Origin: Diaphorobacter ruginosibacter
GTDB taxonomy: Bacteria > Pseudomonadota > Gammaproteobacteria > Burkholderiales > Burkholderiaceae_C
DNA length: 64,000 bases
Assembly (NCBI RefSeq): GCF_014395975.1
Contig: NZ_CP060714.1
Location: forward strand, 1,364,001-1,428,000
Reading direction: 5' to 3'
How positions within the stretch are numbered: position 1 is the stretch's first letter; every line of letters begins with the position of its first letter. A model generated the notes under the pieces. It had not been told where the DNA came from. It did not search any database and saw only the letters and a list, made by a program, of their open reading frames with translations. Below are positions 45,236 through 52,649 of this stretch, piece by piece. A program made the translations under genes and the position numbers.

Positions 45236-46027
45236 TTATCCTCTCTGGCCTTCGATGGAAACGGGGGGCTGGGGGTAGGCTTCGTCGCGCTCGATCCAGT
45301 CCATGAAATCCGCGCGTGCGCCGGGAAAGCCGATGAGCTTCCAGCCCACCATGTCCTTGTTGCCTCCGTGGATGGGGTCGCTGAAGAAGCCTTCCCGGGT
45401 ATTGCCCCAGAGCATGGAGAAGAAGGTGCGCGAGGGCAGGTTCTCGAAGCCATCGGCTCCGTGCTCCATGGCGGCAAGCGCCTTGTCCTGCTGCTCGGGC
45501 GGGAGATCCGCAAAGGCCTTGCCCAGGTTCCGGGAGCACCACTGGTTGGCGGCGCTGATGCCGAGGCGGTAGATCTCGCGCACATTGAGCTTGAGCTGGT
45601 AGCCGAGCTCCGGCGGCGCGGAAGGCTCGAACGGGCCCTGCATGTACCAGTTGGCACCCGAGGCGTAGGGCGTGTTCATCTGCCGGTCGATGAACTCGGG
45701 AACGCCGGCCTCGAGCGCGCCGGGGCCGAGTTCATCCTGGGGGATCAGCCGGGCGACGGCGGCCTGCACGAAGCGGTATTCGTCGGCGCTGAAGTAGCTG
45801 GGGTGGTAGTCGGCGGCCCTGGCGAGGCTGGTGTTCACCGCGGGCCCGGGCACCTCGGGAAGGTGGTTTCCGCTGGAAGCCACCAGGGCGGTGGCTCCGC
45901 CGGCTGCCGCAAGCGCGGTGACGGGGACGATGGGCAGCGACTTGCGAAAAAATGCCCGGCGCGCTGGGTTGCCGGGCTTCTCGTTCTGGATCATGGGGGC
46001 GTTCGTAGGGGCCAATGGCTGAATCAT
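45236..46027 (-). CDS. Gluconate 2-dehydrogenase subunit 3-like small subunit
   Basis: A 263-residue small subunit with a twin-arginine leader (ARRAFFRKSLPIVPVTALAA). It probably carries the GMC subunit, which has no export signal of its own, across the membrane. The mature part (FSADEYRFVQAAVARLIPQD; PPEQQDKALAAMEHG) is typical of the family. The first ATG is at 46027; ATG 45994 also fits just before the Tat motif. It is the promoter-proximal gene of the three-gene operon, 5 bp from the GMC start. Confidence 0.9.
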   Translation of the reverse strand: MIQPLAPTNAPMIQNEKPGNPARRAFFRKSLPIVPVTALAAAGGATALVASSGNHLPEVPGPAVNTSLARAADYHPSYFSADEYRFVQAAVARLIPQDELGPGALEAGVPEFIDRQMNTPYASGANWYMQGPFEPSAPPELGYQLKLNVREIYRLGISAANQWCSRNLGKAFADLPPEQQDKALAAMEHGADGFENLPSRTFFSMLWGNTREGFFSDPIHGGNKDMVGWKLIGFPGARADFMDWIERDEAYPQPPVSIEGQRG

Positions 46028-46059
46028 TGACGCCGTGAACGCTCCCCTGATGTAGGTTC

Positions 46060-46073
46060 GGACAAATTTGTCC
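46060..46073. promoter_or_regulatory. Perfect 14-bp palindrome upstream of the GMC operon
   Basis: GGACAAATTTGTCC lies 33 bp before the small-subunit ATG, in the 81-bp gap after the VOC gene. Its position and symmetry suit an operator for a dimeric regulator; no regulator gene is adjacent. Confidence 0.5.
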
Positions 46074-46108
46074 TGTAGGACGTTCTGTGCTCTGGAGCCA
46101 GGGCTGCG

Positions 46109-46741
46109 TCAGGCCTCTGCGTCCGGCACGAACTCCGGTCGATCATTGCTTTGCGGCTTGAGTGGCTCCTGCTCCAGACCCGCGGCACGCTCCTTGCGCC
46201 ACTGTTGCTTGCGCGCCGTCCACTCGGCCAGCCGGGCGTGCGCGGTGCGGCTTTCGCGGGCCATCAGGGCGTCGCTGGCCAGTTGCGCCGACAGCTCGAG
46301 GCGGATGCCGTTCGGGTCGAAGAAATAGATGCTCTTGAAGATGTGGTGGTCGGTGACGCCCAGCACCTCCACGCCGTGCGCCTCAAGCCGCGCCTTGGTG
46401 TTCTGCAGTTCCTGCACCGTATCCACGCGGAAGGCGATGTGGTTCACCCACAGCGGCGTGTTGGGCGAGGGCAGGGCCTTCTCGTCGTCGCCGATGTCGA
46501 AGAAGGCGATGAACGACCCATCCTGGAGGCGGAAGAAGAAGTGCGTGTAGGGGCAGTACTCGCCTGTCGACGGCACGTAGTCGCTCTGGATGATGTGGTA
46601 GAGCGGCAGGCCCAGGATGTCCTCGTAGAAGTGCCGGGTTTCCTCTGCGTCACGGGCCTTGTAGGCGTAGTGGTGCAGCTGCTGGATGGTGGCGGGCTCG
46701 GGAAGTTGCTTCAGCGCGGCCGCGGAAAGAGGGGCGTTCAT
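46109..46741 (-). CDS. VOC-family dioxygenase/glyoxalase-like protein
   Basis: A 210-residue vicinal-oxygen-chelate protein. Metal-ligand-type residues occur in LHHYAYKARDAEETRHFYED, LWVNHIAFRVD and FFDPNGIRLELS. The extended C-terminal Arg/Glu tail (about 165-210) is not part of the fold. Often annotated as a ring-cleavage dioxygenase-like or glyoxalase protein. It is upstream of the GMC operon on the same strand, separated by a putative operator, so it may be linked in function or not. Confidence 0.85.
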   Translation of the reverse strand: MNAPLSAAALKQLPEPATIQQLHHYAYKARDAEETRHFYEDILGLPLYHIIQSDYVPSTGEYCPYTHFFFRLQDGSFIAFFDIGDDEKALPSPNTPLWVNHIAFRVDTVQELQNTKARLEAHGVEVLGVTDHHIFKSIYFFDPNGIRLELSAQLASDALMARESRTAHARLAEWTARKQQWRKERAAGLEQEPLKPQSNDRPEFVPDAEA

Positions 46742-46883
46742 GGATGGCTCCTTGGATGGTGATGATTATTCTACTAATCGAAATTGATTTACGAAAGAGA
46801 AATAAATCACACGGGGTCATGGGTGGTGGACAGCCGCACGGCTGGATAGACCGGCCCTGCCTCCCGCACCGTCCGGCGCAGAC

Positions 46884-46927
46884 GAAAAAACGGCGTGCAA
46901 CCCGCGGATGTCCGGGTTGCACGCCGT
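46884..46927 (-). terminator. Intrinsic terminator of the 46961-51493 operon
   Basis: A perfect 15-bp stem (ACGGCGTGCAACCCG arm at 46890-46904 with 46913-46927) is followed on the minus strand by a six-T run. It ends the Bug gene transcript 33 bp after its stop. Confidence 0.92.
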
Positions 46928-46960
46928 GTGAGGAACTGGAGGTCCTGCTGCCCTGCGCGA

Positions 46961-47929
46961 TCAATCCACCTTGATGCCCTCGGCCTTGATGATCTCCGCC
47001 CAGCGCCTGGATTCGCTGCGCACCAGGCCTTCGAAGTCGGCGGGGCTGCTGTTGACGATGTTGAACCCGTCGTTTTCCATCTTGGTCTTCACGGCCGGAT
47101 CGGCCAGCGTCTTCTGCAGTGCCGCCTGGACATGCTGGAAAACAGGCTTGGGCAGGCCCGCGGGAGCCATCATGCCCACCCACGACTGCGCGGTGTAGCC
47201 CGGGACGGCGGAATCGATGGTGGGCAGGTCGGGCAACTGCTTGATGCGCTCCCTGGTGCCGATCGCCACCACGTTGGCCTGCCCCGACTTGGCGTAGTTG
47301 ATCACCGTGGGCAGGCTGCCGATCACCATGTCCACCTCGCCGCCGAGCAGCGCCGACAGCATGGGGCCGCCGCCGCGGTACGGCACATGGGTGAGCTTCA
47401 CGTCGGCCGCGCGCGCGAACGCCACGGGCTGCAGGTGGTTGGAGCCGCCCACGCCCGACGAGCCGTAGTTGATCTGGCCGGGGTGGGCCTTGGCGGCCTT
47501 GATCAGCGCCTCGGCCGAGGTGAAGCCGGATTTCTTCGAGGTGACCAGCGCCATCGGCATGGTGCCGATCAGGCTCACATAGTCGAACGACTTGAAGGTG
47601 TCGTACTTGATGTCATAGAGGCTGCTGTTCACCGCGTGCGAATCGAACACCAGCAGCAGCGTGTAGCCATCGGGTGCGGCGCGTGAGGCCTCGTAAGTGC
47701 CGATGGTGCCCGAGGCGCCGCCCTTGTTGTCCACCACCACGCTCTGGCCGATGTTCTCGGCAAGCTTCTGCGAGATGGTGCGGGCCACATAGTCCACCGA
47801 GCCGCCGGGCGGGAAGGGCACGATCAGCCGGATCGGCTTGGTGGGGTAGTTGCCTTGCGCGAAGGCACCGAGGCCGGTGGCGCACAGGGCGAGCGCGATG
47901 GCGCTGCGTGTGAAGATGCTGCGTTGCAT
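46961..47929 (-). CDS. Bug/TctC-family periplasmic solute-binding protein
   Basis: A 322-residue receptor. The signal peptide MQRSIFTRSAIALALCATGL ends at AFA. PIRLIVPFPPGGSVDYVART, VVDNKGGASGTIGTYEASRA and NYGSSGVGGSNHLQPVAFAR are clear family loops. ATG 47929 follows GGAGACAACACC. It is the last gene of the CoA-transferase / fusion dehydrogenase operon, 95 bp after the fusion gene, so it probably captures the acid handled by those enzymes. Confidence 0.92.
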   Translation of the reverse strand: MQRSIFTRSAIALALCATGLGAFAQGNYPTKPIRLIVPFPPGGSVDYVARTISQKLAENIGQSVVVDNKGGASGTIGTYEASRAAPDGYTLLLVFDSHAVNSSLYDIKYDTFKSFDYVSLIGTMPMALVTSKKSGFTSAEALIKAAKAHPGQINYGSSGVGGSNHLQPVAFARAADVKLTHVPYRGGGPMLSALLGGEVDMVIGSLPTVINYAKSGQANVVAIGTRERIKQLPDLPTIDSAVPGYTAQSWVGMMAPAGLPKPVFQHVQAALQKTLADPAVKTKMENDGFNIVNSSPADFEGLVRSESRRWAEIIKAEGIKVD

Positions 47930-48024
47930 GGTGTTGTCTCCTTGGGTTTCTTGTGATGGGTGTTCCGTGGTCGATCGTTGAAGCGGTATGTATTCCCGGC
48001 TTCGGCCGAATTGCGGTATGGGGC

Positions 48025-50238
48025 TCAGCGGTTCACGTCCACGACGACGCGTCCCCGCACCTTTCCGGCCAGCAGTTCGCCGGCCAGCGGAATCACTTCC
48101 GACAGGCCGATGAGGCGCGTATTGCCGGCCAGCACTTCGGCAGGCAGCTCCTTCGCGAGGCGATCCCACGCGGTCTGGCGACGCGGCATCGGCGCATACA
48201 CGCTGTCCACGCCGATCAGCGAGACGCCACGCAGGATGAACGGTGCCACCGAGGCGGGCAGGTCCATGCCCTGCGCCAGCCCGCATGCCGCCACCACGCC
48301 GCCGTAGCGCATGGTGGCCAGCACGTTGGCAAGCGTGTGGCTGCCCACGGCGTCGACCGCGCCGGCCCAGTTTTCCTTCTGCAGGGGCTTGCCCTGTGCG
48401 CTCAAGGCCTGGCGATCCATGACGGCGCTGGCGCCCAGCGCCTGCAGGTGGGGGGCTTCCTCCATGCGGCCGGTGGATGCAGTCACCATGAAGCCCAGGT
48501 GCGACAGCAGCGCAATCGCGATGCTGCCGACGCCGCCATTGGCACCAGTGACCAGCACAGGGCCGGATTCGGGCGTGAGGCCGTGCGACTGCAGGGCCAT
48601 CACGCACAGCATGGCGGTGTAGCCGGCCGTTCCGATCGACATGGCCTGCTCGGCGCTCATACCCTCGGGCTGGCGGATCAGCCAGTCGGCTCGCGTGGTG
48701 GCATATTGCGAGAGGCCGCCCCAGTACAGCTCGCCGGTCCCCCAGCCATTGAGCAGCACCGCATCGCCCGGCTGGAAGCGCGGGTCGGCGCTGCGCTCGA
48801 CCACGCCTGCGAAGTCGATGCCCGGCACCATCGGGTACTTGCGCACCACGGGCGACCTGCCGGTGATGGCCAGCGCATCCTTGTAATTCATCGTCGAGTG
48901 GCTCACGCGTACCAGCACTTCGCCGTCGGGCAGGTCGGCCTGGCCCAGCGTGCGCAGCTCCGCCTGGTGGCTGCCGCCTTCGGGCTTGGTGATGAAGACG
49001 GCCCTGAATTGGTCCGTGGCCTGCGTGCCCGCCCCAGTCACGGTGCCGGTGACCGTGGGTGGCGTGCTCCGGGCCTGGAGGTGGCTGCGCGCATAGCGCT
49101 GGGACAGCGTGACGCCCAGCCGGTCCCGCATGATTTCGTTCGAGCCGTCGGCGAGGCATAGCGCCTTGGCCGCAAGCAGCTTGCGCGTGAGTCCTTCGCC
49201 ATGGGCCATGCCGCGTGCGCCCAACGCCTGGATGCAGGCCGCGATCGCGTCCAGCGTCTCGTTGCCTGCATACAGCTTGGCCATGGCGGCGGCTTCCACG
49301 GCGTCCTCGCTGCCGCTTGCGATCAGCGCGGCAGCGCGATCGATCAGCATCTGCAGGATGCCGTCGACCATCGAGACATCGACCAGCGACCAGCGCAACC
49401 CCTGCTGGTTGAGCACCGGCTGGCCGAACACCATGCGCGCTGCCGCATGCGCGGAGGCCTGCGACAGCGCGCTGCGCAGCATGCCCGACGCCATGGCCGC
49501 CACATGCACGCGCGCCTTGTTCACGCCCGCCATGGCCTGCTTGAAGCCGGAGCCCGGTGCATAGAGCATGTCGCTGTCTGCCGCGATGTATCCACTCAGT
49601 TCGAAACCGCCCACGCCGCCCATGGCGATGCCGTCCATCGGGCGATCGACGATGCGGCGGCACTGTGGCACGTCCAGCCGCACGATGAAGCAGGCGATGC
49701 CAGCGGCACCCTGCGCCGCGTCGGTCTGGGCGAAGACCAGCGCGACTTCGCAGCCCTGTACGTTCGCGATCCATTGCTTGGCGCCGTTCAGCTCCCATCC
49801 TCCGTCCACCCTTGTCGCCGTCATGCGGATGGCCGCGAAGTCGCTGCCCGCGCCGTCCTCGGTCATCGCGGTGCAGCCGATGAGCTCGCCGCGCAGCATG
49901 GCCGGGACGTATTTCGCGCGTGCCGCGTCGGTGCCGCTCTCGGCGATGCGCAGCACGGCGTTGTGGTGGTTGATGAAGCCGAACGCAAAGCCGAAGTCGA
50001 CGGCGGCCAGCAGTTGCGCGGCCTCGATGCGTGCCTGAAACGGCAGGCCGAGCCCGCCCTGGTCGGCGGGCACCTCCATGCCGCCCAGGCCTTCGCGGCA
50101 GGCCTGGCGGATGGCGTCGCCCGCCCAGGACTGCTCGTGGGCCGGCCGCGCGGCCAGGGGCGCCACCACGCGGTCCGCGAAGGCGCGCAGGGCGGCAGCG
50201 AGCTGTGCATTGCTCTCTATGCGGTGTGCTGAAGTCAT
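48025..50238 (-). CDS. Fusion: acyl-CoA dehydrogenase + acryloyl-CoA reductase (AcuI/YhdH)-type domain
   Basis: A single uninterrupted 737-residue frame. Residues 1-385 are an acyl-CoA dehydrogenase, with the FAD/substrate segment IGCTAMTEDGAGSDFAAIRM (120-139) and the C-terminal LADGSNEIMRDRLG. Residues 386-410 are a Thr/Gly-rich linker. Residues 411-737 are a full medium-chain reductase of the AcuI/YhdH type: HSTMNYKDALAITG, GTAGYTAMLCV, and the nucleotide loop VTGANGGVGSIAIALL (563-578). The dehydrogenase Glu normally found in the YEGT-NEI motif is replaced by Asp364, and the alternative Glu position on helix G is Ala242. The fusion therefore joins an FAD oxidising half to an NAD(P)H reducing half. 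The operon adds a CoA-transferase upstream and a Bug receptor downstream. The net reaction is unknown. Confidence 0.9.
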   Translation of the reverse strand: MTSAHRIESNAQLAAALRAFADRVVAPLAARPAHEQSWAGDAIRQACREGLGGMEVPADQGGLGLPFQARIEAAQLLAAVDFGFAFGFINHHNAVLRIAESGTDAARAKYVPAMLRGELIGCTAMTEDGAGSDFAAIRMTATRVDGGWELNGAKQWIANVQGCEVALVFAQTDAAQGAAGIACFIVRLDVPQCRRIVDRPMDGIAMGGVGGFELSGYIAADSDMLYAPGSGFKQAMAGVNKARVHVAAMASGMLRSALSQASAHAAARMVFGQPVLNQQGLRWSLVDVSMVDGILQMLIDRAAALIASGSEDAVEAAAMAKLYAGNETLDAIAACIQALGARGMAHGEGLTRKLLAAKALCLADGSNEIMRDRLGVTLSQRYARSHLQARSTPPTVTGTVTGAGTQATDQFRAVFITKPEGGSHQAELRTLGQADLPDGEVLVRVSHSTMNYKDALAITGRSPVVRKYPMVPGIDFAGVVERSADPRFQPGDAVLLNGWGTGELYWGGLSQYATTRADWLIRQPEGMSAEQAMSIGTAGYTAMLCVMALQSHGLTPESGPVLVTGANGGVGSIAIALLSHLGFMVTASTGRMEEAPHLQALGASAVMDRQALSAQGKPLQKENWAGAVDAVGSHTLANVLATMRYGGVVAACGLAQGMDLPASVAPFILRGVSLIGVDSVYAPMPRRQTAWDRLAKELPAEVLAGNTRLIGLSEVIPLAGELLAGKVRGRVVVDVNR

Positions 50239-50290
50239 CTTGTCTCTCGTATGTCTTGTGTCTCTTGGGTCTCTGGAGGCTTCCGCGGGA

Positions 50291-51493
50291 TCAGGCCTCG
50301 GCGGCGGCTGGCATGCGGATGGCGCCGGAGCGCGCCAGCGCCGCGATCCGTTCCTCGGAATAGCCGGCGATGCGCTGCAGCACGCAGGCCGTGTCCTGCG
50401 CGAAGGCCGGCGGGTAGGAGAGCTCCGGCATGCCCGTGAACTTGAACGGATTGCCGAGCAGCTTCACCGTCTCGTCGGAGCCGGGGCGCGGCACGTCCTC
50501 CACCATCCGCCTGGCGGTCGTCAACGGGTGTTCGAGTGCTTCCTCGACGTTGTGGACCAAGGCGGCAGGCACGCGCGCCTGTCGGAAGACGGCAAGCCAT
50601 TCCGTCGATGTGCGCGTACGGATGGCCTCGCCCAGCTCCTGCGTCAATGCCTCGATGTTGGCGATGCGCGCGGCGCCCGTCGAGAAGCGCTCATCGGTGG
50701 GCAGGTGGGGCTTGCCGATGGTCTCGCACAGCTTGATCCAGAAGGGCTCGCCGGTGGGTGCCAGCGCGATCCACTTGCCGTCCTTGGCCAGGTAGGTATC
50801 GCTGGGCGCGATCATCGCGTGGCGCGCGCCCGTGGCCCTGGGCAGGGGACCACCCGTGAGCCAGCCCTGGGCCTGCCAGGTGAGCATGGCGATCTGCGCG
50901 TCGAACAGCGAGACCTGGACGGCCTCGCCCTTGCCCGAGGCTTGCGCCTTGGCGAGCGCGGCCGCCGTGCCCAGCGCGAGATACAGGCCCCCGACGAGAT
51001 CGGCTGCCTGGTAGCCAAAGCGCACCGGTTTCCCGTTCTCTTCGCCGGTGATGCTCATCACGCCGCTCATGGCCTGCAGCATCAGGTCGAACGCCGGCGC
51101 GTCGGCCCACTCGCCCTGGTCGTGCAGGCCGATGAGCTGTCCCACGACGATGCGCGGATTGATCGCGCTGAGCGTCTCGAAGTCGAGGCCGAGCCGCTTG
51201 GGGACCGAGGGTGCGAAACCATAGATGACGGCATCACATTCGCGCACAAGGTCATTGAGCGCCTGCTTGCCCTCGGTCGACTTGAGATCGAGCGCGATGC
51301 TCTGCTTGCCCCGGTTGACGGACAGGAAGAACGGCGTGTCGCCCGATTCCAGCACCGGTGGAACGCGTCGCGCGAAATCGCCCTCCAGCGCCTCGACCTT
51401 GATGACCTCCGCCCCGAGCTGTGCCAGAAGCTGGCCCGCGAACGGGCCGCCGAGCACCCAGCTGAGATCGAGAATGCGTTTGCCTGAAAGCAT
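50291..51493 (-). CDS. CaiB/BaiF CoA-transferase
   Basis: A 400-residue class III CoA-transferase. The N-terminus is GKRILDLSWVLGGPFAGQLL, with VNRGKQSIALDL for CoA and the catalytic Asp in AFDLMLQAMSGVMS. It is the first gene of the operon that continues with the fusion dehydrogenase (52 bp later) and the Bug gene. It should supply the acyl-CoA substrate for that enzyme. It differs clearly from the glutarate enzyme at 14757, so a different acid is expected. Confidence 0.92.
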   Translation of the reverse strand: MLSGKRILDLSWVLGGPFAGQLLAQLGAEVIKVEALEGDFARRVPPVLESGDTPFFLSVNRGKQSIALDLKSTEGKQALNDLVRECDAVIYGFAPSVPKRLGLDFETLSAINPRIVVGQLIGLHDQGEWADAPAFDLMLQAMSGVMSITGEENGKPVRFGYQAADLVGGLYLALGTAAALAKAQASGKGEAVQVSLFDAQIAMLTWQAQGWLTGGPLPRATGARHAMIAPSDTYLAKDGKWIALAPTGEPFWIKLCETIGKPHLPTDERFSTGAARIANIEALTQELGEAIRTRTSTEWLAVFRQARVPAALVHNVEEALEHPLTTARRMVEDVPRPGSDETVKLLGNPFKFTGMPELSYPPAFAQDTACVLQRIAGYSEERIAALARSGAIRMPAAAEA

Positions 51494-51558
51494 GAAAACC
51501 TGTCTCCACTAATAAAAATACTCACATCGAAGTGCTGTTTGGAAATTAGACAGCGAGA

Positions 51559-51609
51559 GATTTGGCAAATCAAACGATATAAACTGAGATGTCTTGTTAG
51601 TAAATCTCA
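51559..51609. promoter_or_regulatory. Putative LysR operators between 50291 and 51614 genes
   Basis: Two dyads lie in the 120-bp divergent gap: GATTTGGCAAATC (51559-51571, perfect 5-bp arms) and TGAGAT-N13-ATCTCA (51585-51609, ending 5 bp before the LysR ATG). The first fits a LysR recognition site; the second could serve autoregulation. Confidence 0.5.
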
Positions 51610-51613
51610 CAGC

Positions 51614-52513
51614 ATGCACAAGCTCCCGCCACTGTCTTCGATCCGTGCCTTCGAGGCTGCCGGACGGCTCATGAGCTTTTCCCGTGCGGCCGATGAGCTG
51701 TCGGTCACTCACGGCGCGGTCAGCCATCAGATCAAGGCATTGGAGGAATGGGTGGGGGTGCCGTTGTTCCGCCGCCTGGGCAAGTCGATTGCGCTCACCG
51801 ACCAGGGACGGCTGTACCTGGACTCGATCAGCCCCGCGCTGGCGGCGATCGCCTCGGCGTCGCGCAGCATCAGCGTGCACGAGGTGCTGCGGGTGAACGC
51901 GCTGCCCACGATCACGATGCGCTGGCTGTTTCCGAGGCTCGCGCAGTTTCGCGCGCTGCACCCGCACATCGAGGTGCAGATCAGCACCGGGCTGGAGCCG
52001 ATGAGCAGGCTGCCCGCCAACATCGATGTGGTGATCCGCCGGGAGCCGCACGACGTGACGGGATTGCACAAGGCGCGCGTGGTGTCGGAGACCGCGTTTC
52101 CGGTCTGCGCGCCGGGGCTGCTCGAGCGCCTGCCTCTCAAGGACATCGCCGATCTGCAGCATCACACCATCCTGCATTGCCCGGCGCGGCGCGCGGCATG
52201 GGACGAGTGGCTGACCATGGCGCACCACAGCCGCGTGGTGCCCGCGCAGTCGCTGGAGCTGGAGCATCTGTATTTCTGCCTGCAGGCGGCCATTGACGGC
52301 ATCGGCGTGGCGATGGGTTACTCCACCCTGGTCACCACGGACCTTGCCGCGGGGCGGCTGGTCGCTCCGTTCGGCCCCGTGGTGCTGCCCACGCCGGGCT
52401 ATTTCCTGATCACGCGAGCGGAGCGACAGCACGATCCCGTGGTCAAGACATTCTGCGACTGGCTTCTGGCGCAGGGCGCGGAATTCGATGCGCAGATGGC
52501 CGCTGCGGCATGA
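51614..52513 (+). CDS. LysR-family (GcvA-like) transcriptional regulator
   Basis: A 299-residue LTTR. The wHTH is at residues about 8-60 (SFSRAADELSVTHGAVSHQI), and the effector domain starts near VLRVNALPTITMRWLFPRLA. Translation from ATG 51614 places the wHTH at the usual spot; upstream in-frame starts would add 25 residues. It is divergent from the CoA-transferase / fusion / Bug operon and probably its activator. Confidence 0.9.
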   Translation: MHKLPPLSSIRAFEAAGRLMSFSRAADELSVTHGAVSHQIKALEEWVGVPLFRRLGKSIALTDQGRLYLDSISPALAAIASASRSISVHEVLRVNALPTITMRWLFPRLAQFRALHPHIEVQISTGLEPMSRLPANIDVVIRREPHDVTGLHKARVVSETAFPVCAPGLLERLPLKDIADLQHHTILHCPARRAAWDEWLTMAHHSRVVPAQSLELEHLYFCLQAAIDGIGVAMGYSTLVTTDLAAGRLVAPFGPVVLPTPGYFLITRAERQHDPVVKTFCDWLLAQGAEFDAQMAAAA

Positions 52514-52649
52514 GCCCCAGAGTGAGCAGTGAGCCAAGGCACGTCTCGGAGCTGAACTACACTCCAGACGACGTTCCGAATCCTTCACCAGCGAGCCGCG
52601 TGCCGATCCGCCGGACTGTGCGCCGCTCGCATCCCATGACGCCAACCGC

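Noticed and set aside
46961..49798. A 945-residue ORF extending from the Bug gene into the fusion gene
   Set aside because: Only the last 322 codons encode the Bug protein, which starts with its own ribosome site and signal peptide at 47929; the rest is out of frame with the fusion enzyme.
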